Shown here piece after piece: positions 1 through 7,981 of a stretch of DNA of 64,000 nucleotides (position 1 is its first letter; every line of letters starts with the position of its first letter). The stretch is from Marivivens sp. (lineage in GTDB: Bacteria > Pseudomonadota > Alphaproteobacteria > Rhodobacterales > Rhodobacteraceae), in assembly GCA_024642115.1 (NCBI GenBank), contig JAHEBU010000011.1, positions 62,001-126,000 of the forward strand, read 5' to 3'. Under the pieces are notes generated by a model, which did no database searches, was not told the origin of the DNA, and saw only the letters and a list, made by a program, of their open reading frames with translations. Both the position numbers and the translations under genes were made by a program.

Positions 1-248
1 ACATCGGGCCGCAGCGGATCCATCTGGACGTGAACGGGCAGACCCGGCAGGACGCGCGGCTGGCCGACATGGTCTGGTCGGTGGCCGAAATCATCGCGCA
101 CCTGTCCACCCTGTACCACCTGATGCCCGGCGACATCATCATGACGGGAACCCCTGCGGGCGTAGGGCCGGTGCAGCCGGGTGACCGTCTGGCCGGTGGA
201 ATTGGCGGTCTGGACCCGATCACGGTGACCATCGGTCCCGGCGCCTGA
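1..248 (+). CDS. Fumarylacetoacetate hydrolase family protein, C-terminal part
   Basis: The reading frame is open from the left window edge (first full codon at base 3) and gives 81 residues before the stop. The segment MPGDIIMTGTPAGVGPV is the conserved C-terminal signature of the FAA hydrolase family, whose members hydrolyse or decarboxylate beta-keto acids such as fumarylpyruvate, acylpyruvates or 2-oxohept-3-ene-dioate in aromatic-acid breakdown. The N-terminal half with most metal ligands lies outside the window, so the substrate cannot be assigned. It is followed by a 238-base gap before the next gene. Family assignment is firm; function within the family is open. Confidence 0.85.
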   Translation, partial: IGPQRIHLDVNGQTRQDARLADMVWSVAEIIAHLSTLYHLMPGDIIMTGTPAGVGPVQPGDRLAGGIGGLDPITVTIGPGA

Positions 249-486
249 GATTCGGGGCCGACTGACTGGGTCAAGCGAAAGGTTCGGTCCCGTGGCAGGA
301 ATCTGCCATAAACCGACCCGAATCCCCCATAAACTCGCGGGCTAAACCGGCCCCACACTCGCCTTTAGCGTGTGAATGATTCTTGCCCGATTCGGTTCGG
401 TGCGGCACCACGGTCCTGGTCACGTCTCAGTGATCTGTTCGTTGTGTCCCGATCAGTCCAGCAATCCGCACACAAGGAGTTGTGCC

Positions 487-1290
487 ATGAACCTCCTCAC
501 CTTCGAGAGCTTGTTTACCGCAGATCCAATCGCCTCGATCAAGACGGGCCTGCGGTTTGTCCACTTTATCGGCCTCGCCATCGGTCTGGGCGGGGCCACC
601 CTGCTCGACCTGATCCTGCTGCGGTTCTTCGTGCGGTCCCGGATCGACGAAAGCACGTTCGGCATCTTCCGGTTTTCGACCGGGGTGGTCGATCTGGGGC
701 TCAAGATCCTGTGGCTCACGGGGTTGGGCTTTCTGTTCCACTATGCGCTGTTCGACGTGGAAAAGCTGACCAACCCCAAGGTCCACGCCAAGCTGGTGAT
801 CGTCGCCATCCTCACGCTGAACGGGGTGTTCATCCATCAGGTCATCCTGCCCCATGTCCGCGCCCAGATCGGCAAGACGTTGTTTGACGGGGTTGGTCCC
901 GTGCGGCGATCGATGTTTATCCTGTCGGGGTCGATTTCGGCGGTGTCGTGGTATGTGCCAGTGGCGCTGGGGGCGTTCAGCCAGCTGAATTTCAAGGTGC
1001 CCGCGCTGATGCTTCTGTCGATCTATGGTGCGTTGGTCGGCGTTGCCGCCATCACGATGCACCTGCTTGTGGCTCTGTTGGCCAAAGGCGCCCCGGACAC
1101 CGCCGCAGTCGCGCAGCCGCAGCCACCGAACCCGGGCCGCGCGGTCACGGTCCCCGGCCTTCGGGAAAAACTGCGCCGCGCGGTGGCGGACACGGACGCC
1201 GCGCTCGACCTAGGGGCGGGCAGCGACAGTTATGCCAGCGCCGGACCCCGGAGCGACCTTCCTCAGGTCAAGGCCCGCCGCAGCGCGTGA
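487..1290 (+). CDS. Predicted multi-pass inner-membrane protein of unknown function
   Basis: A 267-residue protein. I chose the ATG at 487 because AAGGAG lies 8 bases upstream; the frame is open further upstream but without a ribosome site. Hydrophobic segments occur near residues 22-48, 66-92, 98-118, 140-165 and 175-205. They are followed by a hydrophilic, alanine- and proline-rich cytoplasmic tail of about 60 residues ending in basic residues. The membrane core, with a His in the first segment (RFVHFIGLAIGLGG), recalls the small four- to six-helix membrane proteins related to CopD or DUF2269, but I cannot name the family. No operon partner is evident: the next gene is on the other strand, tail to tail, 16 bases away. 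Confidence 0.75.
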   Translation: MNLLTFESLFTADPIASIKTGLRFVHFIGLAIGLGGATLLDLILLRFFVRSRIDESTFGIFRFSTGVVDLGLKILWLTGLGFLFHYALFDVEKLTNPKVHAKLVIVAILTLNGVFIHQVILPHVRAQIGKTLFDGVGPVRRSMFILSGSISAVSWYVPVALGAFSQLNFKVPALMLLSIYGALVGVAAITMHLLVALLAKGAPDTAAVAQPQPPNPGRAVTVPGLREKLRRAVADTDAALDLGAGSDSYASAGPRSDLPQVKARRSA

Positions 1291-1306
1291 TCCTGTCGGG
1301 GCGCGG

Positions 1307-2386
1307 TCACTCGGCCGCGCCCTGCATCTGCGCCTCGTGCAGTCCCACCTTGTAGGGGCGGGCGGTCGGGGGCAGGGCGCGCTGGATGAAATACTCCTCG
1401 TTCGCCAACTGCCGCTTCAGCGCCGGCCACATCTCGCGGAACCCCGCGATGATCGACGGGGTCGGGGCGGGCAGGTCATCCTTGATCCGCTCGTGCAGCT
1501 CTGGCAGGCGGTGATAGGGGACCATCGGGAACATGTGATGTTCGACGTGGTAATTCATGTTCCAGTAGATAAAGCGGCTGACCGGGTTCATCAGAACGGT
1601 GCGGCTGTTCAGACGGTGGTCGATGACATTGTCCGCCAGCCCCCCATGCTGCAACAGGCCCGTCATGACATGGTGCCACGCGCCATAAAGGCGGGGCAGA
1701 CCGATCACCATCAGAGGCAGGATCGACCCCATCCAAAGGGCCAGCAGGATCGTCGCCGCATAGATCGCGGTCCAGATCCGGGCGACCCGCACCACCTTGG
1801 GCTTTTCGCTGTCGGGGATGAACGTTGCCTCTTCGGGGTCCAGCCGTCCGCTGGCGTTCAGCAGCATCCGACCCATCCCGGCCCACATGTCGAACAGGCC
1901 AAAGAAGTTGGCGATCAGTTTGAAAAACACCGGCGGGCGCATGATGGCGATTTCGGGGTCACGGCCCACGATCACGGTGTCGGTGTGGTGGCGGGCGTGG
2001 CTCCAACGCCAGGTCACCGGATTGCGCACGATGCAGAAGCAGGCGATCTGATAGACGATGTCGTTGTACCGGCCGGTGCGAAATGCGGTGCCATGACCAC
2101 ATTCATGCCAGCGGCTATCCATCGCCGACCCATAAAGCACACCATAGGCCAGCCAGAACGGGGCCGACCACAACGACGGCCACAGGGCGATGCCGACGCC
2201 TGCAAACAGGATCATGCAACCGAACAGGATCACGCTGTCGCGGATCGCGGGGCCATCCTCGCGGGCCATCAGCGCCTTCATCTCCTTGCGGGGGATGTCG
2301 GTATGATACCATTCGGCCGCGGCCAGGCCGGTGTCCATGGCGCGGGCGGCGTCAGCGCCCAGCAAACTGTAATCGCGGTGTGTCAT
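1307..2386 (-). CDS. Membrane fatty acid desaturase
   Basis: A 359-residue di-iron membrane desaturase. The three histidine boxes are intact: HECGH (94-98), HARHH (130-134) and HVEHH in the C-terminal third, followed by MFPMVPYHRLPELH. Hydrophobic segments flank them as expected for the family. Such enzymes introduce double bonds into acyl chains or hydroxylate carotenoid or sterol-like substrates; the sequence alone does not fix the substrate. The start at 2386 is preceded by a strong GAGGAG, while an in-frame extension to 2461 lacks one. The gene is divergent from the LacI regulator at 2519 with 132 bases between them. Confidence 0.9.
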   Translation of the reverse strand: MTHRDYSLLGADAARAMDTGLAAAEWYHTDIPRKEMKALMAREDGPAIRDSVILFGCMILFAGVGIALWPSLWSAPFWLAYGVLYGSAMDSRWHECGHGTAFRTGRYNDIVYQIACFCIVRNPVTWRWSHARHHTDTVIVGRDPEIAIMRPPVFFKLIANFFGLFDMWAGMGRMLLNASGRLDPEEATFIPDSEKPKVVRVARIWTAIYAATILLALWMGSILPLMVIGLPRLYGAWHHVMTGLLQHGGLADNVIDHRLNSRTVLMNPVSRFIYWNMNYHVEHHMFPMVPYHRLPELHERIKDDLPAPTPSIIAGFREMWPALKRQLANEEYFIQRALPPTARPYKVGLHEAQMQGAAE

Positions 2387-2518
2387 GGTGGTCCTCCTCG
2401 GTGCCACCTTCATACGAGCGTCTGTGGCGCGGACAAAGCGGAACCGATTGGATATCGTCAAAACCCCTCATCGGATGATAGACAGTTTGAGGGACTTCCA
2501 TCACAATCGGAACATCAC

Positions 2519-3550
2519 ATGGCCAATCGCCCCACCATCACCGACGTCGCCACTGCCGCAGGCGTCTCCGTGGCCACGGTCGACCGCGTGCTCAACGGGC
2601 GCGAAAAGGTGCGCGAAGAGACAGCGCGGCGGGTCTATGACGCCGCCCGCCAGATCGGCTATCACGCGGCCCCCCTGATCGGTCAGCGGCTCCAAAGCGA
2701 CGTGCCAGAGGTGCGCCTGGGCTTTGTCCTGCACAAAGAGAAACAGGCGTTCTGGCAATCCGTCGCGGCCGAGGTTGAACGGGCGGTCCATCAGGCCACC
2801 CATATCCGGGGGCGCTGCACCGTCGAATTCGCCGTATCGCAATCGCCCGCTGATTTCGGGCGGCTGATGCTGGGGATGCGGGGGCGGGTCGATGCCATCG
2901 CAGCCTCGGCTGTCACCCACCACGAAATCACCGATGTAGTGACGCAACTGCGGTCCGACGGTATCCCCACCTTTGCCATCTTCAATGATTTCGCCCAAGG
3001 GGTCCGGCAAAGCTATGTCGGACTTAACAACTTGAAAGTAGGTCGAATTGCGGCCTCTGTCATCGCCATGGCCGCGCACCGCCCGGGCAAGCTGGCGCTG
3101 TTCGTCGGCGGCTACCGCTGGCACGGGCACGAACTGCGCGAGACGGGCTACCGCAGCTATTTCCGGGAAAGCGCGCCGCAGTTCACCGTGCTGGACACGC
3201 TGGTCAACCTGGAAACCCGGCAACTGACGTACGAGGCGACGCTGGACCTGTTACAGCGCCATCCCGATCTGCGCGGCATCTATTGCGCAGGCGGCGGGAT
3301 GGAGGGGGCCATCGCCGCCGTGCGCGAGGCCCGCGCCCCCGGCGAGGTCATTCTGGTCGTCAACGAAATCACGCCGGAAAGCCGGTCGGCCCTGATCGAC
3401 CGCTACGTGACGATGGTTATCGCAACCCCGCTTCAGGTGATGTTCCGCGATCTGGTGATGCTGATGTCGGACGCGGCGCAAAAGGGCATGACCGACCTGA
3501 CAGGGCAGCATTTCCTGCCCGCGACGCTGATCCTGCCCGAATCCGTCTGA
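2519..3550 (+). CDS. LacI-family transcriptional regulator of the inositol cluster
   Basis: A 343-residue regulator. Residues 1-55 form the LacI helix-turn-helix and hinge helix (ITDVATAAGVSVATVDRVLNG). The rest is a periplasmic-binding-protein-like effector domain (I-x-F-V-L-H near residue 65, FVGGYRWHG near 200). The start at 2519 begins directly at the canonical MANRPTITDVA; a much longer open frame upstream overlaps the opposite-strand desaturase and is spurious. It heads the inositol genes in the same orientation, and a perfect palindrome starts one base after its stop, so it is the likely local regulator. The effector is inferred to be inositol or a pathway intermediate. It is not of the RpiR/IolR type common in rhizobia. 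Confidence 0.9.
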   Translation: MANRPTITDVATAAGVSVATVDRVLNGREKVREETARRVYDAARQIGYHAAPLIGQRLQSDVPEVRLGFVLHKEKQAFWQSVAAEVERAVHQATHIRGRCTVEFAVSQSPADFGRLMLGMRGRVDAIAASAVTHHEITDVVTQLRSDGIPTFAIFNDFAQGVRQSYVGLNNLKVGRIAASVIAMAAHRPGKLALFVGGYRWHGHELRETGYRSYFRESAPQFTVLDTLVNLETRQLTYEATLDLLQRHPDLRGIYCAGGGMEGAIAAVREARAPGEVILVVNEITPESRSALIDRYVTMVIATPLQVMFRDLVMLMSDAAQKGMTDLTGQHFLPATLILPESV

Positions 3551-3583
3551 TGATGTAATTACATCAATTTGTGATGGACCATC
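3551..3583. promoter_or_regulatory. Tandem palindromes, candidate operator of the inositol operon
   Basis: TGATGTAATTACATCA (3551-3566) is a perfect 16-base palindrome directly after the regulator stop codon. It is followed by the odd palindrome GATGGACCATC (3573-3583). The stretch is AT-rich against a GC-rich background and lies 90-122 bases before the first catabolic gene at 3673. Size and symmetry fit a LacI-family dimer site. Function is inferred. Confidence 0.55.
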
Positions 3584-3672
3584 TATCAGGGATGATGGAA
3601 AGTTCGTCCCTTCCGTTGACGACTCGGGCCGCAGCGCCGCAGGTTCTGTCTGTCACCGGGGAGGAGACCCAG

Positions 3673-4488
3673 ATGCTACCCAAGGCGCTCAACCACATGA
3701 CCGTGGCCCGCATGTCGTATCGCCAACTGGTCGAAACGGCCGCGGCACTGGGCTGCACCGGAATCGAGGTGCGCAACGATCTGCCCCAGCCCCTGTTCGA
3801 TGGAATGGACCCGGCGGCGGCGGGTGACCTCGCCCGGTCGCGGGGTCTGCGCATCCTGGCCCTGGCCGAGGTCAAGCGGTTCAACGACTGGTCCCCCACC
3901 AAGGCGGCTGAGGCGCTGGCGCTGATGCAGATCGCCGTGGCCTGCGGGGCCGAGGCGGTCAGCCTGATCCCGCGCAACGACAATCTGGGAATGGGCAACG
4001 GCGAACGTCAGGCGAACCTGCGCATCGCCCTGCGCGACCTCAAACCCATGCTTGAGGATCACAACCTGATCGGCCTCGTCGAACCGCTCGGCTTTGAAAT
4101 CTGCGCACTGCGCTACAAATCCGAAGCGGTCGAGGCGATCGAGGCGCTGGGCGCCACAGGTCGGTTCAAACTGGTCCACGACACGTTTCACCACCATCTT
4201 GCCCACGGCGGCCCGATCTATCCGCAGCACACGGGGATCATTCATATTTCCGGCGTGACCGATCCCGACCTTGGCACCGACCAGATGGGCGACCAGCACC
4301 GGGTTCTGGTCGATGCGTCCGACCGTCTGGGCAACATCGCGCAAATCGCGGCCCTGACCGCGGGCGGCTACACCGGCCCCATCAGTTTCGAGGCGTTCTC
4401 GCCCGACATTCACGCGCTGTCCGATCCCGCATCGGCCATCGCCACCTCATTCGACTTCATCGGCGGAGGACTGGCCAAAGCGGCCTGA
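3673..4488 (+). CDS. TIM-barrel sugar isomerase/epimerase, IolI-like inosose isomerase candidate
   Basis: A 271-residue xylose-isomerase-like TIM-barrel protein (AP endonuclease family 2 fold). Residues such as GLVEPLGFE, KLVHDTFHHHLAHG, GIIHISGV and the C-terminal GPISFEAFSP supply the expected Glu/Asp/His/Glu metal ligands at the ends of strands. IolI proteins interconvert 2-keto-myo-inositol with other inososes, which fits this neighbourhood. The start at 3673 follows GGGGAGGAGACCC, a strong ribosome site; an upstream in-frame start at 3571 overlaps the palindromic operator and is unlikely. It is the first gene of the presumed operon with the ABC transporter at 4579. The exact isomerisation is inferred. 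Confidence 0.75.
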   Translation: MLPKALNHMTVARMSYRQLVETAAALGCTGIEVRNDLPQPLFDGMDPAAAGDLARSRGLRILALAEVKRFNDWSPTKAAEALALMQIAVACGAEAVSLIPRNDNLGMGNGERQANLRIALRDLKPMLEDHNLIGLVEPLGFEICALRYKSEAVEAIEALGATGRFKLVHDTFHHHLAHGGPIYPQHTGIIHISGVTDPDLGTDQMGDQHRVLVDASDRLGNIAQIAALTAGGYTGPISFEAFSPDIHALSDPASAIATSFDFIGGGLAKAA

Positions 4489-4578
4489 CCCGGTGAGAGC
4501 GACCGGCCACCCGATCCATCGGGGGCCTTCCGGCACGAAATTCAGGGTGCGCCGGACACCCGATTTGGGAGGAAGACC

Positions 4579-5523
4579 ATGAAAAAGTATCTCTTTGCGG
4601 CGGGCCTCGTCTCGCTCATGTCCACCACGGCGATGGCCGAAACCATCGGCGTGTCGATGGCCCGGTTCGACGACAACTTTCTGACCGTGTTGCGCAACGG
4701 CATGGTCAAGCAGGCCGAAGGCATGACCGATGTCACCCTTCAGGTCGAAGACGCGACCGATGACGTGGCCAAGCAGTTGGACCAGATCAACAATTTCATC
4801 GCTTCGGGCGTCGATGCGATCGTTGTGAACCCGGTCGATACGTCCGCGACACAGGCCATGTCCGATGCCGCCGCTGCCGCCAACATCCCGCTGGTCTACG
4901 TCAACCGCCAGCCGATCAACGTGGACACGCTGCCCGACAATCAGGCCTTTGTTGCCTCGAACGAAGTGGACTCCGGCACGCTGGAAACGCTGGAAGTGTG
5001 CCGCTTGCTGGTCGCCGAAGGCAAGACCGACGCGCATATCTACGTCATGATGGGGCAGCTGTCGAACCAGGCCGCCGTCCAGCGGACCGCCGACATTCAT
5101 GATGTGATGGCGTCCGGCAACTGCGGGGCCACGCTCAACATCATCGACGAACAGACCGCCAACTGGTCGCGCGACGAGGCGCAGAACCTGATGACCAACT
5201 GGCTGTCCACCAACACCCCCTTTGACGCCGTGATCGCCAACAACGACGAAATGGCGCTGGGTGCCATTCAGGCGATGAAGGCCGCAGGCATCGACATGGC
5301 GACCGTCATCGTCGGCGGCGTTGACGCCACGCAGGACGCGCTTGTGGCCATGCAGGCTGGCGATCTGGACGCGACCGTGTTCCAGGATGCAGCCGGTCAG
5401 GGTGCCGGTGCGCTGGATGCGGCGCTGAAACTGGCCAAGGGCGAGGCTGTCGATCAAAAGGTCTATATCCCGTTCTTGCTGGTGACACCCGACAACGTGG
5501 CCGAATTCCTGGCCCGGAACTGA
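4579..5523 (+). CDS. Sugar ABC transporter substrate-binding protein, probably for inositol
   Basis: A 314-residue periplasmic binding protein of the ribose/xylose type (Peripla_BP_4). The signal peptide is clear: MKKYLFAAGLVSLMSTTAMA followed by mature ETIGVSMARFDDNF. The core has the usual two-lobe pattern, with DAIVVNPVDT, IPLVYVNRQP and FDAVIANNDEMALGAIQAMK. It is followed by its permease and ATPase, and the whole set lies inside the inositol gene block, so myo-inositol (IbpA/IatA-like) is the likely ligand. GAGG lies about 6 bases before the start. A hairpin after the stop probably favours high expression of this subunit over the membrane parts. Confidence 0.85.
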   Translation: MKKYLFAAGLVSLMSTTAMAETIGVSMARFDDNFLTVLRNGMVKQAEGMTDVTLQVEDATDDVAKQLDQINNFIASGVDAIVVNPVDTSATQAMSDAAAAANIPLVYVNRQPINVDTLPDNQAFVASNEVDSGTLETLEVCRLLVAEGKTDAHIYVMMGQLSNQAAVQRTADIHDVMASGNCGATLNIIDEQTANWSRDEAQNLMTNWLSTNTPFDAVIANNDEMALGAIQAMKAAGIDMATVIVGGVDATQDALVAMQAGDLDATVFQDAAGQGAGALDAALKLAKGEAVDQKVYIPFLLVTPDNVAEFLARN

Positions 5524-5543
5524 TCCCGGTTCACGCATGACTG

Positions 5544-5569
5544 CGGGCGGCGTTTCCCTGCGCCGCCCG
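5544..5569 (+). terminator. Intercistronic stem-loop after the binding-protein gene
   Basis: A perfect 9-base stem (CGGGCGGCG / CGCCGCCCG) with loop TTTCCCTG lies between the binding-protein stop and the permease start. There is no T-run, so it is more likely an mRNA-stabilising or partial-termination element than a full terminator. A comparable hairpin follows the other sugar-binding-protein gene at 43771-43796. Confidence 0.5.
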
Positions 5570-5592
5570 TCCCCGCCCCCCAAGGCCCAAGG

Positions 5593-6699
5593 ATGACCGA
5601 CATGACAGCCGCAATGGCCCCCCGCGCGCAAAGCCGCGCGCGCCCGCCTGAACTGAACATCTTTCTGGCGCTGGTTCTGATCACTCTGGTCTTTGAACTG
5701 CTCAACCGCTGGCAAGGCGGGTCGTTTCTGTTCAACACCCGCGACAACGTGCCGGGCCTGTTCAATCAGGCGCGGTTGCAGATCATCATCCTTCAGGTGT
5801 CGATCACCGGGATCATCGCCATCGGGGTGACCCAAGTCATCATCATCGGCGGGATCGACCTGTCGTCGGGGTCCATCGTGGGCGCCACGGCGATGATTTC
5901 CATGAGTTTCGCCCAAGTGGCCCTCGTCAACGGCAACCCCAACCCCAAGGCCATCTTTGGCCCCGAACTGATGGACCTGCCGGTGATCGTGCCGATCCTT
6001 GTCGGGCTGGCCTGCGGGATATTTGCGGGGCTGATCAACGGGTTGCTCATTGCCTACACCAAAATCCCGCCATTCATCGCCACGCTGGGCATGATGGTGT
6101 CTGCCCGCGGGGTGGCCAAATGGTGGTCCAACGGCAACCCCATCTCGTTTCCCACCGACAGTTTCGGGGCGCTGTCCAACGGCGACTTTCTGGGCTGGAT
6201 CACGTTCGGGGCGTTGCCGGGGCAAGGGCTGAACCCGGTCCTGCTGTTTATCGCGCTTGCCGCGCTGTTCCAATTGGCGCTGACCTATACGCTCTATGGC
6301 AAACGCTGCTATGCCATCGGATCAAATGAAGAGGCCGCGCGGATTTCCGGCATCAACGTCGCCCGGCACAAGGTGCTGGTCTATGCCATCGCCGGATCAC
6401 TGGCGGCATTTGCAGCACTGGTGCTCTGCTCCAAGAATCTGACGGCGCAGTCCGGTATGGGGGTGATGTACGAACTCGACGCCATCGCAATGGCCGTCAT
6501 CGGCGGCGTGTCGCTGTCGGGCGGGCGCGGGTCGATCATCGGCACGGTCATCGGGGCGCTGATCTTTGGCGTAATCATCTCGGGCTTCACCTCGATCCGG
6601 CTCGACGCCTACTACCAGGAAATGGTCAAGGGCGCGATCATCGTGGGGGCTGTCGTGCTCGATCAATGGCGGCAACGCCGCCGCGCGCTGGAGGGGTAA
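5593..6699 (+). CDS. Sugar ABC transporter permease (CUT2/BPD_transp_2 family)
   Basis: A 368-residue inner-membrane permease with about ten hydrophobic segments. It shows family landmarks GGIDLSSGSIVGATAM near residue 93 and the cytoplasmic coupling region GSNEEAARISGINVARHKVLVYAIAGSLAAFAAL near residue 240. It then has AVIGGVSLSGGRGSIIGTVIGAL and ends in the characteristic VVLDQWRQRRR. It pairs with the ATPase three bases downstream. The N-terminal 25 residues are a basic cytoplasmic stretch. Context indicates inositol uptake. A second ATG at 5602 is possible as the start. Confidence 0.88.
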   Translation: MTDMTAAMAPRAQSRARPPELNIFLALVLITLVFELLNRWQGGSFLFNTRDNVPGLFNQARLQIIILQVSITGIIAIGVTQVIIIGGIDLSSGSIVGATAMISMSFAQVALVNGNPNPKAIFGPELMDLPVIVPILVGLACGIFAGLINGLLIAYTKIPPFIATLGMMVSARGVAKWWSNGNPISFPTDSFGALSNGDFLGWITFGALPGQGLNPVLLFIALAALFQLALTYTLYGKRCYAIGSNEEAARISGINVARHKVLVYAIAGSLAAFAALVLCSKNLTAQSGMGVMYELDAIAMAVIGGVSLSGGRGSIIGTVIGALIFGVIISGFTSIRLDAYYQEMVKGAIIVGAVVLDQWRQRRRALEG

Positions 6700-6702
6700 G
6701 CC

Positions 6703-7473
6703 ATGACCGATATCGTCCTGAAAACCGAAGGGCTGACCAAACATTACGGCGGGGTCCACGCGCTCAACGACGCCAATTTTGAACTGCGGGCAGGCGAACA
6801 TATCGCCATCGTGGGGGACAACGGGGCGGGCAAATCCACCTTTGTCCGGCAGATCACCGGGGTCGAAAGCCGGACCAAGGGCAAGATCTGGTTCGACGGG
6901 CGCGAGGTGTCGTTCACCGGCCCGCTCGACGCGCGGGAATCCGGGATGGAATGCGTGTTCCAGAACCTCGCCCTTGCCGATGACCTCGACGTGCCGTCCA
7001 ACCTGTTTCTGGGGCGCGAGATCATTCGGTTCAACCTCGGGCCGTTTTCCATCCTCAATCGCAAGGCCATGCGGGCCGCGACCGAAGAGGGGTTGAAACG
7101 GACGGGGGTGAAAATCCCCAACCTCGACAACCCGATCCGGAACATGTCGGGTGGTCAGCGACAGTGCGTGGCGATTGCGCGGTCGGCCTCTTTCGCGTCC
7201 AAACTCATCATCATGGATGAACCCACGGCGGCGCTGGGGGTGCAGGAAACGGCACAGGTCGAAAACATCATCCGCACGCTCAAGGACCGGGGCATCCCCC
7301 TGATCCTCGTCAGCCACAATCTGCGGCAGGTAATCGACCTTGTGGACCGGATCATCGTGTTCCGGCGCGGCCATATCGTGGCCTCGCTGAACAAGGACGA
7401 AACCGATGGCAACGACATCGTGTCCTACATCACCGGGGTCAAATCCCAGAATACCGCAACGGCCAGTATCTGA
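6703..7473 (+). CDS. Sugar ABC transporter ATP-binding protein, single-domain type
   Basis: A 256-residue ABC ATPase. Walker A GDNGAGKST is at residues 38-46, the signature is MSGGQRQCVAIARS, Walker B is LIIMDEPTAAL and the switch histidine is in LVSHN. Unlike the common 500-residue tandem ATPases of ribose-type transporters, it has one nucleotide-binding domain, as in FrcA-type systems, so it should work as a homodimer. It starts 3 bases after the permease stop and belongs to the same operon as 4579-6699. The substrate is inferred from neighbours to be inositol. Confidence 0.88.
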   Translation: MTDIVLKTEGLTKHYGGVHALNDANFELRAGEHIAIVGDNGAGKSTFVRQITGVESRTKGKIWFDGREVSFTGPLDARESGMECVFQNLALADDLDVPSNLFLGREIIRFNLGPFSILNRKAMRAATEEGLKRTGVKIPNLDNPIRNMSGGQRQCVAIARSASFASKLIIMDEPTAALGVQETAQVENIIRTLKDRGIPLILVSHNLRQVIDLVDRIIVFRRGHIVASLNKDETDGNDIVSYITGVKSQNTATASI

Positions 7474-7481
7474 ACAAAGAC

Positions 7482-7943
7482 ATGACCCACACCGACACCA
7501 TCGCGGTCATCACCGGCGGCTCTCAGGGGCTTGGGCGGGCCAACCGCGCGATCGACGCGGGCCACCCGGCCACCTGCGTCAACATCCTGTCGATGGTGGT
7601 CCATTGCGGGCAATCCTTCCTTGCCCCCTATTCGGCGTCCAAGGCCGCGCTGGCCAACGTCACCCGCAATTCGGCACAGGCGTTGCGGGCCAAAGGCATC
7701 CGCGTGAACGCCATCAATTGCGGCTGGATGGACACCCCCGGCGAGGACGAAACCCAGCGCCGGTTCCACGGCGCAGGCGACGACTGGCTGGCCTTGGCCG
7801 AGGCGCGTCAGCCAATGGGGATGCTGGTGAAACCCGACCATGTGGCGGGCCTTGCATCTTATCTTTTGTCAGGGCAATCCGGTGTGATGACCGGCGCCGT
7901 GATCCACTTTGACCAGAACGTCGCCGGGGCCTACCCCGAGTGA
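7482..7943 (+). pseudogene. Short-chain dehydrogenase with large internal in-frame deletion
   Basis: Only 153 residues, against about 250 for the SDR family. The cofactor motif TGGSQGLG (11-18) is present. After residue 20 the frame jumps directly into the region just before the catalytic serine (NILSMVV), and the catalytic Tyr50-x3-Lys54 (YSASK) and C-terminus are normal. About 95-105 residues are missing, covering Rossmann strands 2-4 and the NNAG segment. The frame is kept across the junction. Such a protein could hardly bind NAD(P), so it is most likely a relic of an inositol-cluster dehydrogenase. It sits 8 bases after the ATPase and before iolG, in the same direction. Confidence 0.75.
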
Positions 7944-7981
7944 CCCAGTGGCCCGCAGAGCGGCCAGAACAAGAGGAAAAA

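Noticed and set aside
293-306. GGCAG-GAAT-CTGCC hairpin after the first gene
   Set aside because: The 5-base stem is too short and lacks a T-run; it may be chance in GC-rich DNA.
1232-2518. N-terminal extension of the LacI regulator by about 429 residues
   Set aside because: It reads through the opposite-strand desaturase. The family sequence begins exactly at the ATG at 2519.
3551-3566. FNR box reading of the inositol palindrome
   Set aside because: The TGAT/ATCA halves are 8 bases apart instead of 4, so it does not fit FNR; a LacI-type site is more likely.
4447-6273. Open frame of about 608 codons opposite the inositol ABC genes
   Set aside because: Antisense to the binding-protein and permease genes, which have signal peptide and membrane motifs; no recognisable domain.
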